From contig NC_019779.1 of NCBI RefSeq assembly GCF_000317635.1, forward strand, positions 2,542,001-2,606,000: DNA of 64,000 nucleotides, written 5' to 3'. How positions within the stretch are numbered: position 1 is the first letter of the stretch; each line of letters opens with the position of its first letter. The notes under the pieces were generated by a model. The model did not search any database. It worked only from the letters and a program-made list of their open reading frames with translations, and had not been told where the DNA came from. This DNA comes from Halothece sp. PCC 7418 (GTDB lineage Bacteria > Cyanobacteriota > Cyanobacteriia > Cyanobacteriales > Rubidibacteraceae). Shown in pieces: positions 17,001-26,666 of this stretch. The translations under genes and the position numbers were made by a program.

Positions 17001-17106
17001 GCAGCACTTCTGGGATTGTTGAAGTAGATTCTTAATTTTTGTTATTGGTTATTGGTTCTTGGGGACACGAGTGATAGTCAAACTATGAACCAAGAACCAA
17101 TTATAG
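17001..17106. repeat. decayed MITE-like repeat with 12-bp inverted arms
   Basis: GCAGCACTTCTGGGATTGTT and AGATTCTTAATTTTTGTTA resemble the end of the 57405-57564 element. ATTGGTTCTTGG (17051-17062) then pairs exactly with CCAAGAACCAAT (17090-17101) around a 27-base loop. It lies right after psb27 and could act as a weak transcription stop, but there is no T run. Confidence 0.6.
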
Positions 17107-17148
17107 AAGTCGCCGTAAAACCAAACGGATATAAAAAGGATTGCTTTC

Positions 17149-18657
17149 ATGTACAACCAATCGCATTCGTTCATCTCCCCGTATAGTCTATTGCGACTGC
17201 TTTTATTGGTAATTTTGACGGCGAGTTTAGTCATAGGTACTCATTCTTTCTTACCCGTTCGTGCTGCACAAAGCAATAATTATTGTCGATTTGACGATCG
17301 CGCGATCGCGCAAAAAGATCAACTCCGTAACCAAGCCTTTAAGGGCAATGGGAATGCAGAAACACAATATCAACAGTTAATTCAACGCCACGGCGAACAA
17401 CTGATCAACTGTCGAGATCAAGCTTGGCCCTCTACACAAGCGATTTGGTTAAGACTTTATCCCTGCGATACTTTACCAGGAAGAGTCGAAGAAATCTTAG
17501 ACCACATTGTTGATTCTGGATATAACGAGGTCTATTTAGAAGTTTTTTATAGTGGACAGGTGTTATTACCCGCCAGTGAAAATAGGACGGCTTGGGATTC
17601 TGTTTTGCGTTCGCCTTCGGTCAGAGATCGGGATTTACTGGCGGAGGCGATTGCCAAAGGGCATGAACGAAACTTAAAAGTTTATGCTTGGCTATTTAGT
17701 CTCAATTTCGGCTATACTTATGCCCAACGCAGCGATCGCGCTGAGGTGTTGGCTCGTAATGGTTATGGGGAAACCAATCTTTCTAATGAAAGTGAAGACG
17801 AAAAAGCATTTGTCGATCCCTACAACCCACAAGCCAGACGGGACTATCTGCAAATGTTATCAGAAGTCTTAAAGCGTCAACCCGACGGGGTGCTATTTGA
17901 CTATATTCGTTATCCCCGTAGCACAGGGACTGAATCGGTGGTATCAGGAGTTAAAAACCTTTGGATCTATAGCGATGCAGCTTTGAATACTCTCTTCAAT
18001 CGCGCCTTGAATGACAAAGGACAGTTTTTGATTCAACAGTTTGTCAAACAAGGCTATATCACCGCCAATGATGTGAGAACCGTCGATGGGATTGAACCCA
18101 AAGAAACCCCCCCTTTATGGCAAGGACGGAATGTTGATCCAGCAGAAAGTGAGATGAGTTTAGAGGCGCGTCAAACCTTACTCCAAGAACAATTATGGTA
18201 TTTAAGTGTGGCTCATGCAGCGCAAGGGGTGATTGATTTTCTGACGTTAGTAACCGATCAAGTGCAAACCCAAGGGATTCCCAGTGGTGCGGTATTTTTC
18301 CCGGATGCGAATCGCGTTGTCGGACAACAAGGGTTTGATTCGAGGTTACAACCGTGGACAAGATTTAATCAATTAGAACAATGGCATCCCATGTCCTATG
18401 CGGTGTGTGGTCGAGCAAATTGTATTGTGGATTTAGTTCGGCGGACGATCAGTGTTGCGGATTCAGAGTTGGAAGTTGTCCCTGCTTTAGCTGGAATATG
18501 GGGAAGGGTTTATAAAGACCGTCCCCCATTAGAAGTGCAAATGGAAGCGATTCGGCGCAGAGTGCCACAAATTAAAGGGGTAAGTCATTTTGCTTACTCT
18601 TGGCAGTTTCCCCAGCGCGATCGCGATCGTAAATTCTGTTCTTTAGGTAATAATTAA
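17149..18657 (+). CDS. secreted GHL10-type (family 10-like) glycosidase
   Basis: 502 residues. An N-terminal hydrophobic segment (about 16-41) acts as signal peptide or anchor. A TIM-barrel GHL10/DUF187-like domain follows, with AIWLRLYPCDTLPGRVEEIL, YNEVYLEVFYSGQVLLP, LKVYAWLFSLNFGYTY and QPDGVLFDYIRYPR. The FDYIRYP motif is characteristic of this family. Related proteins cut or modify cell-wall glycans; the true substrate here is unknown. The residues from about 330 on contain the second half of the barrel (QWHPMSYAVCG). Probably exported. Confidence 0.8.
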   Translation: MYNQSHSFISPYSLLRLLLLVILTASLVIGTHSFLPVRAAQSNNYCRFDDRAIAQKDQLRNQAFKGNGNAETQYQQLIQRHGEQLINCRDQAWPSTQAIWLRLYPCDTLPGRVEEILDHIVDSGYNEVYLEVFYSGQVLLPASENRTAWDSVLRSPSVRDRDLLAEAIAKGHERNLKVYAWLFSLNFGYTYAQRSDRAEVLARNGYGETNLSNESEDEKAFVDPYNPQARRDYLQMLSEVLKRQPDGVLFDYIRYPRSTGTESVVSGVKNLWIYSDAALNTLFNRALNDKGQFLIQQFVKQGYITANDVRTVDGIEPKETPPLWQGRNVDPAESEMSLEARQTLLQEQLWYLSVAHAAQGVIDFLTLVTDQVQTQGIPSGAVFFPDANRVVGQQGFDSRLQPWTRFNQLEQWHPMSYAVCGRANCIVDLVRRTISVADSELEVVPALAGIWGRVYKDRPPLEVQMEAIRRRVPQIKGVSHFAYSWQFPQRDRDRKFCSLGNN

Positions 18658-18670
18658 TTTGGTTTTCTCT

Positions 18671-18817
18671 ATGAAACGACCGCTTGCGATCGTGTTTGCA
18701 GGATTCGTCACGGGTTGCAATCCCTTGGCTCAACAGAACCAATCTCAAGGTAAAAAGGGAAAGGTAAGGGATGACTTGGTTTTGGAATTTCGATCTGTCA
18801 AACACCTGAATGAGTAG
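18671..18817 (+). CDS. small putative lipoprotein (48 aa)
   Basis: A short open frame starting MKRPLAIVFAGFVTGC and ending in a stop at 18815-18817. The N-terminus has two positive charges, a hydrophobic stretch and a lipobox VTGC with the cysteine at residue 16. The mature part is short, polar and basic (NQSQGKKGKVRDD). The lipobox fits the consensus, so it may be a real lipoprotein, but the RBS is weak and no homologue is known to me. It lies between the glycosidase (13 bp upstream) and queD on the same strand. Confidence 0.5.
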   Translation: MKRPLAIVFAGFVTGCNPLAQQNQSQGKKGKVRDDLVLEFRSVKHLNE

Positions 18818-18846
18818 CACTATAGATCAAACTCAGCGAATCAATT

Positions 18847-19230
18847 ATGGATGAGTGGATTATTTACAAAGAGTTTTCTTTTGAAGCAGCCCATCAATTA
18901 TTTCATCATGAGGGAAAATGTCGTCGTTTACATGGACATAGCTGGGTGGGGAGAGTTTATCTCAAAGCACAGCATCTCATCACAGAAGGGTCACAACAAG
19001 GAATGTTGATGGACTATGGTGAAATTAAAAAGTATATTCAGCCTTTATTAGACGAATATCTAGATCATTACTATCTCAATGAAAGCACTGGCTTAACGAA
19101 CCCCACCAGTGAAGAAATTGCAAAATGGATTTTTGAAAAATTAGAAGCAGCGGGTCTTCCTCATCTCTATGCAGTAGAAATTCAAGAAACCTGCACCTCA
19201 GGATGTCGATATACAAAATCTCATGATTGA
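18847..19230 (+). CDS. queD: 6-carboxy-tetrahydropterin synthase QueD
   Basis: 127 residues. It converts dihydroneopterin triphosphate to 6-carboxytetrahydropterin in queuosine synthesis (or a related pterin in cyanobacteria). The zinc ligands H16, H29 and H31 and the catalytic C25 (GKCRRLHGH) are present. PTSEEIAKWIFEKL and the C-terminal VEIQETCTSGCRY carry the substrate-binding glutamate. The length is normal for QueD. It is followed by tRNA-Asn on the opposite strand; tRNA-Asn(GTT) is one of the tRNAs that receives queuosine. Confidence 0.92.
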   Translation: MDEWIIYKEFSFEAAHQLFHHEGKCRRLHGHSWVGRVYLKAQHLITEGSQQGMLMDYGEIKKYIQPLLDEYLDHYYLNESTGLTNPTSEEIAKWIFEKLEAAGLPHLYAVEIQETCTSGCRYTKSHD

Positions 19231-19242
19231 ATTCATTAAAAA

Positions 19243-19314
19243 CTCCCCAGGCAGGATTCGAACCTGCGACTAATCGGTTAACAGCCGACCGCTCTACCGC
19301 TGAGCTACTGAGGA
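19243..19314 (-). tRNA. trnN: tRNA-Asn (GTT)
   Basis: The minus strand reads a complete 72-base cloverleaf without encoded CCA. The 7-bp acceptor stem pairs TCCTCAG with CTGGGGA (one G-T pair), with G as discriminator. D loop AGCGGTAGAG, anticodon loop CTGTTAA (GTT), and T loop GGTTCGAATCC are all present. It lies between queD and glyS. Confidence 0.97.
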
Positions 19315-19459
19315 TTGTGTGTTTCGCTTTTTCAGCAACAGTTATACATTATAAACATAGCTTTCTAGACTTGGCAAGGGGTTACTGAAATTTTTTTTCT
19401 CACCGCAATGAACCCACAACTTGCTAGACTGTTGTAACGGACTTTTGGACGGCTCTCTC

Positions 19460-21613
19460 ATGGTAAGTTTTCTTTTAGAAGTTGGCACGGAAGAACTCCC
19501 CGCAGATTTTGTTGAAAGCGCGATCGCGCAATGGGAAACCAAGATTCCCAAGACGCTACAAGAACAGTTTTTAACCCCCGAAACGATTAACGTTTACGGG
19601 ACACCCCGCCGTTTAGCAGTGGTCATCACAGGCTTACCCGACAAACAAGCCGATCGCGAGGAAGAAATCAAAGGCCCCCCCGCCAGCGCAGCCTTCAAAG
19701 ATGGAGAACCCACGAAAGCAGCCCAAGGTTTCGCCAAAAAACAAGGGGTCGCCCTCGAAGACCTAGAAATTCGCCCAACGGAGAAGGGAGACTTCGTTTT
19801 TATCAAAAAAGTCATCACAGGTCGCAAAACTGCCGAGATTTTGCAGGAATTGACCCCAGATTGGATTTTTAACCTTGAAGGAAAACGGTTTATGCGCTGG
19901 GGTGACGGCGATTTGCGCTTTCCCCGTCCGATTCGCTGGTTAGTCACCCGATTAGATGAACAAGTGCTACCCGTAGCCCTAGAAAATGGATCAGAGACGA
20001 TTCAAGGGAGTAACTTATCTTGGGGTCATCGGGTGTTATCTCCCCGAGAAATTGCCATTCCCCATCCAGAAAAGTATGTGGAGACTTTAGCCGAGGCCAA
20101 AATTACCGTTGACCCCGAAGTCAGAAAACGCGCGATCGCGCAACAAGTCCAAACTGAAGCCCAGGCAAAAGGTGGATACGCAGATTTAAATCAAGACTTA
20201 CTCAGTGAAGTAACAAACTTAGTCGAGTTTCCCTTTGTCGTCACTGGCAAATTTGATGACGAGTTTCTCGATCTTCCCCCAGAAGTCATCACCACCGAAA
20301 TGATTAGCCACCAGCGCTACTTCCCCGTCTGGAAAGATGAAACCGCCCGAGAATTGCTGCCTTACTTTATTACCGCAGCCAATGGCGACCCCAATAAAGC
20401 CGAGATCATTACTCGCGGAAATGAACGAGTGATTCGCGCCCGTTTAGCCGATGGTCAATTCTTCTACAACGCCGATCTCAGTAAACCCCTTGCGGACTAT
20501 GTTCCCCAACTCGATACTGTAACCTTCCAAGAAAAACTCGGATCAGTGGGCGACAAAGCCAAACGCATTCAAGAGTATGCCAGTTGGGTATCACAACAGC
20601 TACAGGTATCAGAAACCGAACAAACACAAATTCAAAGGGCTGCACAACTGTGCAAAGCTGACCTTGTCACCCAAATGGTCGGTGAATTTCCTGAATTACA
20701 GGGAATTATGGGAGAAAAATATGCCCGTGCTAGCCATGAAGACGAAGCTGTTGCAACTGCAATTTCTCAACATTATCTTCCAAAAGGGGCAGATGATGAT
20801 CTTCCTGATCACAGTGTTGCTCAAGTCGTTGCCATCAGCGATCGCGCGGACACTCTCGTCAGTATTTTTGGCTTAGGAATGATTCCCAGTGGCTCATCGG
20901 ATCCCTTTGCCCTTCGTCGCGCAGCCAATGGTATCGTGAGTATTATTTGGGGTCATAATCTTCCTTTAAATCTCCAGCAACTCATCAAACAAGGCGTTGA
21001 TCACTTTATTCAAACCTTTGGGGAAAGTGAACACACTAAAACTTTACTCTCCCAACTCCAAGACTTCTTCTTGCAGCGGATACGTACCCTCTTAGCCGAG
21101 AAAAATATTGATTATGACCTGATCAATGCTGTTTTAGGCGAAAACGATGAAGAATACACTCAACGGGCGCTAACTGCTGTTTTAGATGTCCAAGCGAGGG
21201 CACAATTCCTGCAAGAGATTCGAGATAATCAAGTCTTAGACACAATTTACGAAACCGTCAACCGTTCCACTCGTTTAGCAGAAAAAGGAAACCTTGACAC
21301 GCAAACCCTTAATCCTGAAGGAGTGGTTAATCCTGACTTATTTGAACAAAACTCAGAAAAAGCCTTTTATGAAGCATTAATCAAACTACTTCCCAAAACC
21401 CAAGCGAGTTTTGAAAACCGCAACTATCAGCAGTTAGTCGATGGTTTAGCCGCAATTACACCCACCGTCAGCACCTTCTTTGATGGGGAAGATAGCGTGC
21501 TAGTGATGGCAGAAGATCCAGCCATTCAGCAAAATCGTCTTTCCTTATTGGGATTATTGCGAAATCATGCCCGAGTTTTAGCCGACTTTGGACAAATTGT
21601 TAAATCAAATTAA
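19460..21613 (+). CDS. glyS: glycyl-tRNA synthetase beta subunit
   Basis: 717 residues from the ATG at 19460. An in-frame start 13 codons upstream adds residues unlike the family. The beta subunit of the bacterial alpha2-beta2 enzyme binds tRNA-Gly. It starts with the family hallmark [18 protein letters not shown]. Other recognisable parts are [21 protein letters not shown], the [12 protein letters not shown] region, the HD-like segment ([17 protein letters not shown]) and the anticodon-binding C-terminal helices. The alpha subunit gene (glyQ) is not adjacent, which is usual in cyanobacteria. Full length. Confidence 0.95.
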   Translation: MVSFLLEVGTEELPADFVESAIAQWETKIPKTLQEQFLTPETINVYGTPRRLAVVITGLPDKQADREEEIKGPPASAAFKDGEPTKAAQGFAKKQGVALEDLEIRPTEKGDFVFIKKVITGRKTAEILQELTPDWIFNLEGKRFMRWGDGDLRFPRPIRWLVTRLDEQVLPVALENGSETIQGSNLSWGHRVLSPREIAIPHPEKYVETLAEAKITVDPEVRKRAIAQQVQTEAQAKGGYADLNQDLLSEVTNLVEFPFVVTGKFDDEFLDLPPEVITTEMISHQRYFPVWKDETARELLPYFITAANGDPNKAEIITRGNERVIRARLADGQFFYNADLSKPLADYVPQLDTVTFQEKLGSVGDKAKRIQEYASWVSQQLQVSETEQTQIQRAAQLCKADLVTQMVGEFPELQGIMGEKYARASHEDEAVATAISQHYLPKGADDDLPDHSVAQVVAISDRADTLVSIFGLGMIPSGSSDPFALRRAANGIVSIIWGHNLPLNLQQLIKQGVDHFIQTFGESEHTKTLLSQLQDFFLQRIRTLLAEKNIDYDLINAVLGENDEEYTQRALTAVLDVQARAQFLQEIRDNQVLDTIYETVNRSTRLAEKGNLDTQTLNPEGVVNPDLFEQNSEKAFYEALIKLLPKTQASFENRNYQQLVDGLAAITPTVSTFFDGEDSVLVMAEDPAIQQNRLSLLGLLRNHARVLADFGQIVKSN

Positions 21614-21668
21614 AGTAATTCCTGGACTAGCGAGGGACATTCTCAACCAATGACGAATGACTAACCCA

Positions 21669-22007
21669 TCAAGACCCTAAAACAAAGGCTTGGATATATA
21701 AACTGTAAACCAAGCCAATTTTAAACGTATTCATGACTTCAATTAACCCCGATCTTTGTTCATTCTGTTCCAAATTTTGCCGATAGACAAACCAACTCAG
21801 CACCTCAGTTAAAATCAGCAAGAGTGCAGCAACAATAATATCTAAACGTCCATTTTGACCAGCACTGGTAACAATGGCAATTCCCATAAAAATTCCGAGG
21901 AGTAAACTAATTAATAAAGAAGTAATTTTGCGCCAAGGATTAACAAAAAACTGGCGCACTTGACTGGATAAGTTGCTGAATAATAAATTTAAGCGGGTCT
22001 TCTGCAT
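21669..22007 (-). CDS. DUF565/Ycf20 family membrane protein
   Basis: 112 residues. It has the Ycf20 layout: a basic N-terminus (TRLNLLFSNL), the motif NPWRKITSLLISLLLGIFMG entering a membrane segment, then a second and third hydrophobic stretch. In algae Ycf20 proteins have been linked to non-photochemical quenching; the cyanobacterial role is unclear. It is divergent from the ABC permease gene, with 92 bp between starts and a TATAAT box at 22031. Confidence 0.85.
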   Translation of the reverse strand: MQKTRLNLLFSNLSSQVRQFFVNPWRKITSLLISLLLGIFMGIAIVTSAGQNGRLDIIVAALLLILTEVLSWFVYRQNLEQNEQRSGLIEVMNTFKIGLVYSLYIQAFVLGS

Positions 22008-22030
22008 CGTTAAATTTAAAGACTTTTATC

Positions 22031-22036
22031 TATAAT
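22031..22036 (+). promoter_or_regulatory. candidate -10 box for the MacB-type permease gene
   Basis: TATAAT lies 64 bases before the permease start in the short divergent spacer. No good -35 is seen at the right distance (best is TTAAAT with a 15-base spacer), so only the -10 is supported. Confidence 0.35.
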
Positions 22037-22099
22037 AGTATCGGGTTAGGAATGATACTTTCTCTAACCGTCAATTTAATTTTAATCCGATCAATCACC

Positions 22100-23317
22100 A
22101 TGCAACTAATTGAAACCATCCGCATGGCAACTGCGACCCTCACCGCCAATAAACTCCGTAGTAGCCTGACAATGCTAGGAATTATTATTGGCAATGCCTC
22201 TGTTATTGCTATGGTAGGTATTGGACAGGGCGCACAAGAACTGGCAAAAAGTGAGTTTCAATCCTTGGGTCCTAATACATTATTTGTGACACCAGGGTCT
22301 CGGGAAGAACGCCAAACCACCTTTGATGCACCGAAAACACTGGTTTATGAAGATGCCAAGGCGATCGCGGAACAAGTTCCGACGGTTGAAGCAGTTGCCC
22401 CTCAAATTACCAGTAATGAAGTGATTACCTATCGAGATAAAAACAGTAGTGATTCGGTGTTTGGAGTGACACCAGAATTTCTAGGTGTACGCAGTTTTGA
22501 GGTGGCAAAAGGTCGTTTCATCCGCGAGACAGATTTGGCAAAAAATAGTCGGGTGGTTGCCTTAGGGGCTGATATTGCCAATCAATTTTTTGGTTTAGAG
22601 AATCCAATTGGTAAGCAAATTCGGATTAAAAACTCTAGCTTTAAAGTCATTGGGGTCATGAAACCCAAAGGTGCTTTTTTAGGCAATAACCAAGATGATA
22701 CGGTTTATATTCCCCTCACAACAATGGCGAATCAAATTGTTGGCAGTCGCTCCGTTTATGGGATTAACTTAACCTTTATTTCCGTTTCAGCAAAAGATGA
22801 AAGTAGTATTCGGGCTGCTCAATTTCAAATCCAAAACTTACTACGACTGCGACATAAAATTACTGGCGAGGACGACTTTAGCGTACAAACTCAACAAGAT
22901 GTTCTGAATATTGTCGGAACCGTCACTGGTGGCTTAACAGCGATGCTGGCAGCGATCGCGGGAATTTCACTTTTAGTAGGGGGGATTGGGGTCATGAATA
23001 TTATGCTCGTTTCTGTATCTGAACGCACCCAAGAAATTGGACTCCGTAAAGCTCTAGGCGCACGAGAAAAAGATATCCTCACGCAATTTTTAATTGAAGC
23101 CACAATTCTTGCTGTCTTAGGAGGTTTTTTTGGGACAATCGTTGGTGGAGGAATTGTCATCCTAGCGGGAATGACCTCACCCTTACCTGCTCAAATTTCT
23201 GTTGCTGCGGTAATTGTTGCTGTGAGTGTTTCTGCTGGTATTGGCTTATCCTTTGGGGTAATTCCCGCTCGTCAAGCGGCTAAGCTAGATCCCATTGTTG
23301 CTCTCAGAAGTGCTTAA
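22100..23317 (+). CDS. ABC transporter permease, MacB/FtsX type
   Basis: 405 residues from the ATG at 22100, which is the start that fits the family (MQLIETIRMATATLTANKLRSSLTMLGIIIG). It has an N-terminal membrane segment, a large periplasmic MacB-PCD domain (about 45-270), and three C-terminal membrane helices of the FtsX type with LVGGIGVMNIMLVSVSERTQEIGLRKALGA. Such proteins use mechanotransmission to work on lipoproteins, peptides or drugs in the envelope. The ATPase and adaptor genes are not adjacent. A DevC-like exporter role is an alternative. Confidence 0.85.
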   Translation: MQLIETIRMATATLTANKLRSSLTMLGIIIGNASVIAMVGIGQGAQELAKSEFQSLGPNTLFVTPGSREERQTTFDAPKTLVYEDAKAIAEQVPTVEAVAPQITSNEVITYRDKNSSDSVFGVTPEFLGVRSFEVAKGRFIRETDLAKNSRVVALGADIANQFFGLENPIGKQIRIKNSSFKVIGVMKPKGAFLGNNQDDTVYIPLTTMANQIVGSRSVYGINLTFISVSAKDESSIRAAQFQIQNLLRLRHKITGEDDFSVQTQQDVLNIVGTVTGGLTAMLAAIAGISLLVGGIGVMNIMLVSVSERTQEIGLRKALGAREKDILTQFLIEATILAVLGGFFGTIVGGGIVILAGMTSPLPAQISVAAVIVAVSVSAGIGLSFGVIPARQAAKLDPIVALRSA

Positions 23318-23330
23318 AAGTCATAAATCA

Positions 23331-24416
23331 TTAACAATTCGATGTCGAAATAGTTATTCCCTCTTGAACCTGACTTTCCCAAGGCTGACCATCCATTGCC
23401 ATTTTTTCTACTGAACTGGCTAAACGAAGGGCTTTCAGGGCTTGTTCGCCACCAACAGAGGGCTGGTTTCCTCCTCGCACACAACTCACAAAATGCTCTA
23501 ATTCGGCGTGGAGGGGTTCAATCTTGCTAGTATAAACTTTTTCAATCAGTCCATCTTGACGATATAACACTTGTCCGTAATTGGTCGTATAATCGGCAGT
23601 GGTTTGGCGATGAATGAGAATTTCATTATTTAAGAAATCTGCTTCAATTAAGGCATTTTTACAATGGGCAGAAATATTCCTGATTTTACGGTGAGTAATT
23701 TTGCTTGCAGTTAACGTCGCGATCGCGCCATTGGCAAACCCGAGAGTAGCAGTAACATAATCTAAATAACCCGAGTCTTCTGCTTTGGTTCCACTGGCGG
23801 TTAAATTAACCACTGGACTTGCTGTTAACTCTAACAATAAATCAATGTCGTGAATCATCAAATCGAGAACAACTGAGACATCGTTGCCTCGCTGGGAATA
23901 AGGACTCATGCGATGGGCTTCTACTGCCAATAACGCCTCAGTTTTCAAAACATTACTCAATTCTTGAAACGCAGGATTGAAGCGTTCAATATGTCCCACT
24001 TGTAAAATGCAGTTATTTTCTGCTGCTGCATTCACGAGCGATTCCGCTTCTTCAATACTCGCCGCGATCGGTTTTTCAATTAAAACATGAACTCCAGCCT
24101 TTAAGCACTGCAACCCCACTTGATAATGTAATCGTGTGGGAACCGCAATGCAAACCGCATCGACGCAAGCAAGCAAATCTTGATAATCTTCAAAAAAGCG
24201 TACCCGATACTTACTGGCGATATCCAAGCCACGGGTAACATTAATATCTGCAACCCCATACAACTCGACATCCTTCAGCAAACCCAAAACACGGGTATGA
24301 TGCTGTCCCATATTCCCAACACCAATCACTCCCACTCGCAAGGCTTGATGATTTCCATTGCGAGACAAGTGGTTTGCCTCTAGTTCTCCTTGCGAAAACC
24401 CATTTTGATGACTCAC
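23331..24416 (-). CDS. Gfo/Idh/MocA family oxidoreductase
   Basis: 361 residues with a GTG start at 24414-24416, chosen because GGAGGA lies 9 bases upstream. A TTG 8 codons earlier (24440) is possible but has no RBS. The Rossmann motif VGVIGVGNMGQHH is near residue 28. The catalytic EKP (VLIEKPIA) and the HDIDLLLEL histidine segment follow. The family uses NAD(P) on sugars or related polyols, and the substrate cannot be told from sequence. The gene stands alone. Confidence 0.85.
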   Translation of the reverse strand: MSHQNGFSQGELEANHLSRNGNHQALRVGVIGVGNMGQHHTRVLGLLKDVELYGVADINVTRGLDIASKYRVRFFEDYQDLLACVDAVCIAVPTRLHYQVGLQCLKAGVHVLIEKPIAASIEEAESLVNAAAENNCILQVGHIERFNPAFQELSNVLKTEALLAVEAHRMSPYSQRGNDVSVVLDLMIHDIDLLLELTASPVVNLTASGTKAEDSGYLDYVTATLGFANGAIATLTASKITHRKIRNISAHCKNALIEADFLNNEILIHRQTTADYTTNYGQVLYRQDGLIEKVYTSKIEPLHAELEHFVSCVRGGNQPSVGGEQALKALRLASSVEKMAMDGQPWESQVQEGITISTSNC

Positions 24417-24639
24417 GAGAAAAAATCCTCCACCACACAAATAACAAAAAACCTTCGTTTCTCTAGCAGAATAAACGGTTTACCCCAAATTAAGCAAAAA
24501 TTCCGCCAAAAATGTAAAAAAATCTGCCAGAGGCATTATCCGTAAAGAAGATTAACGAATGTAAATAACCTGTGTCAGTTTTTTTGCCGTCCATTAATTG
24601 CGTATTCAACAGCGATCATAGATAATTGAAGGGACAAAA

Positions 24640-24682
24640 CGGTGACCAGTGACCAGTTACCAGTGACCAAATAACAAATAAC
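24640..24682. repeat. short GTGACCAGT/AAATAAC direct repeats
   Basis: GTGACCAGT recurs three times with variation, followed by two AAATAAC units, immediately before ychF. Similar GTGACCAGTGACCAGTTACC blocks occur at 55678-55696 and 36178-36206, so this is a dispersed short repeat in spacers. Confidence 0.6.
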
Positions 24683-24686
24683 AAAA

Positions 24687-25778
24687 ATGCTCAGAGCAGG
24701 AATTGTCGGACTCCCCAACGTCGGTAAATCAACCCTTTTTAACGCCCTTGTTGCCAATGCTAAGGCAGAAGCAGCTAATTTCCCTTTTTGTACGATTGAA
24801 CCGAATGTGGGCGTAGTTGCAGTTCCTGATGAACGTTTAGAAGTCCTTGCTAAAATCTCTAATTCTCAGCGTATTGTTCCCACTCGTATCGAATTTGTGG
24901 ACATTGCGGGGTTAGTGCAAGGAGCAAGTCAAGGAGAAGGGCTTGGTAACCAATTTCTGGCTAATATTCGGGAAGTGGATGCGATTGTTCATGTAGTCCG
25001 TTGTTTTGAAAATGACGATATTGTCCATGTTTCGGGTTCAGTTGATCCCGTTCGTGATATTGAAGTGATTAATTTAGAATTAGCGTTAGCGGACTTAGCC
25101 CAAATTGAAAAACGCATCGCTCGCACCCGTAAAGAAGCGAAGAAAAACAAAGACGCACAAGTAGAATTAGAACTATTAGAAAAACTGGCAGCAGCGATTA
25201 ATGAAGGGAAAACGGCTCGTCAAGTAGAACTTACTGAAGATGAAGAAGACCTCATCAAACCCTTGGGTTTATTGACCAAAAAACCAATTATTTATGCCAC
25301 AAATGTTTCAGAAGATGATCTCGCCACTGGTAATCAAGCCGTTGAACAAGTGCGAGAATTAGCAGCGAAAGAAAACTCGTCTGTGGTCGTCATTTCGGCA
25401 CAAGTGGAGTCAGAATTAATTGAACTTTCTGATGAAGAAAAAGCAGACTTTTTAGAATCTTTAGGAGTAGAAGAAGGGGGGTTACAATCTCTAATTCGAG
25501 CCACCTATGATTTATTAGGACTTCGCACCTATCTCACCACAGGAGAAACCGAAACTCGGGCTTGGACGATTCGTGCTGGTATGAAAGCCCCCCAAGCTGC
25601 GGGTGTCATTCACTCAGATTTTGAACGCGGTTTTATTCGTGCTGAAACTATTAGTTATGAGAAATTAGCGGAAATCCAATCTTATGCAGCAGCGAGAGAA
25701 AAAGGTTTAATCCGTTCGGAAGGAAAAGATTATGTGGTGCAAGAAGGGGATGTGATTGAGTTTCGCTTTAATGTTTAA
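24687..25778 (+). CDS. ychF: redox-regulated ATPase YchF (Obg family)
   Basis: 363 residues. The P-loop GLPNVGKST is at 8-16 and the G3-like DIAGLVQGASQGEGLGNQFL near 71-90. The NKxD position is replaced by NVSE (YATNVSEDDL), as expected for YchF, which prefers ATP. A helical insert is followed by the C-terminal TGS-like domain with AGMKAPQAAGVIHSDFERGFI. YchF associates with ribosomes and with oxidative stress response. Full length. It is a single gene following repeat-rich sequence. Confidence 0.95.
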   Translation: MLRAGIVGLPNVGKSTLFNALVANAKAEAANFPFCTIEPNVGVVAVPDERLEVLAKISNSQRIVPTRIEFVDIAGLVQGASQGEGLGNQFLANIREVDAIVHVVRCFENDDIVHVSGSVDPVRDIEVINLELALADLAQIEKRIARTRKEAKKNKDAQVELELLEKLAAAINEGKTARQVELTEDEEDLIKPLGLLTKKPIIYATNVSEDDLATGNQAVEQVRELAAKENSSVVVISAQVESELIELSDEEKADFLESLGVEEGGLQSLIRATYDLLGLRTYLTTGETETRAWTIRAGMKAPQAAGVIHSDFERGFIRAETISYEKLAEIQSYAAAREKGLIRSEGKDYVVQEGDVIEFRFNV

Positions 25779-25827
25779 AAAATCATCACTCAAATGAAAA
25801 TATAATCTTGCAAAAGTGCTGTTTCCT

Positions 25828-26481
25828 ATGAAAATTTCGACTCCCATTCTCGAAAACGGTGATCGACTTTCCCGTCAGGAATTTGAGGAACGTTATCAGA
25901 AAATGCCTCACCTCAAAAAGGCAGAATTAATTGAAGGAAAAGTCTATATGGCATCCCCGCTTAGATTTGAACCTCATGCTGAACCGCACGCCAATTTAAT
26001 CGGATGGCTTTGGAACTATAAAATTGCAACACCTGGGGTTCGTTTAGGGGATAATGCAACGATTAAGCTCGATTTAGATAATGAGCCTCAACCTGATGCC
26101 GTTTTACTTCTTGATTCTAACCGTGGCGGTCAAACTTCCATTGATGAAGCGGGTTACATTGTTGGTGCGCCAGAGATGGTTATTGAAATTGCAGCTAGTA
26201 GTGCTTCTATTGATCTCTATGAGAAAAAACAAGTTTATTGTCGTAATGGGGTTAAAGAATACCTAGTGTGGCGAGTAATGGAACAACAGTTGGATTGGTT
26301 TTACTTGCAACAAGGAAATTATCTATCTCTGACTCCCAATGAAAAGGGAATCATTGACAGCCAAGTTTTTCCAGGGCTACGGTTAAATCAAGTTGCCTTA
26401 ATTGCTGGGGAAATGCAATCAGTCATGATGACGCTACAAGAGGGATTAACCAGCAGAGAACATCAAGACTTTTTGCAATGA
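25828..26481 (+). CDS. Uma2 family endonuclease-like protein
   Basis: 217 residues from the ATG at 25828. A GTG four codons earlier is less likely. It is a Uma2 (DUF820) restriction-endonuclease-fold protein. The core motif is visible as ELIEGKVYMASP, QPDAVLLLD and MVIEIAASSASIDLYEKKQVYCRNGVKEYLVW, giving D-E-x-K-type acidic residues. Such genes are greatly expanded in cyanobacteria and their function is unknown. A second copy is at 46255. They are not close paralogues by eye. Confidence 0.85.
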   Translation: MKISTPILENGDRLSRQEFEERYQKMPHLKKAELIEGKVYMASPLRFEPHAEPHANLIGWLWNYKIATPGVRLGDNATIKLDLDNEPQPDAVLLLDSNRGGQTSIDEAGYIVGAPEMVIEIAASSASIDLYEKKQVYCRNGVKEYLVWRVMEQQLDWFYLQQGNYLSLTPNEKGIIDSQVFPGLRLNQVALIAGEMQSVMMTLQEGLTSREHQDFLQ

Positions 26482-26530
26482 TCTGAAAACAAAGATGATC
26501 TAGTACAAAGAAGCAACTAATTCATTTGAA

Positions 26531-26568
26531 AATCCCCCAACCCCCGCGATTTCGGGGGCTTTGGTGGA
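26531..26568. terminator. GC-rich hairpin after the Uma2 gene
   Basis: CCCCCG (26541-26546) pairs with CGGGGG (26553-26558) around a CGATTT loop. CCAA and TTGG extend the stem beyond a small bulge. There is no T run. It resembles the C-rich/G-rich hairpins common in cyanobacterial spacers and may end transcription weakly. Confidence 0.5.
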
Positions 26569-26666
26569 TCTGTTCGGGGAGCAGAGTTTTTGGTTTTCAT
26601 ATAATAATGGTGATTCGGTCTTGATTCCGAATTCGGTTTTCTCTTTTGTGAATCACCAATGACACC

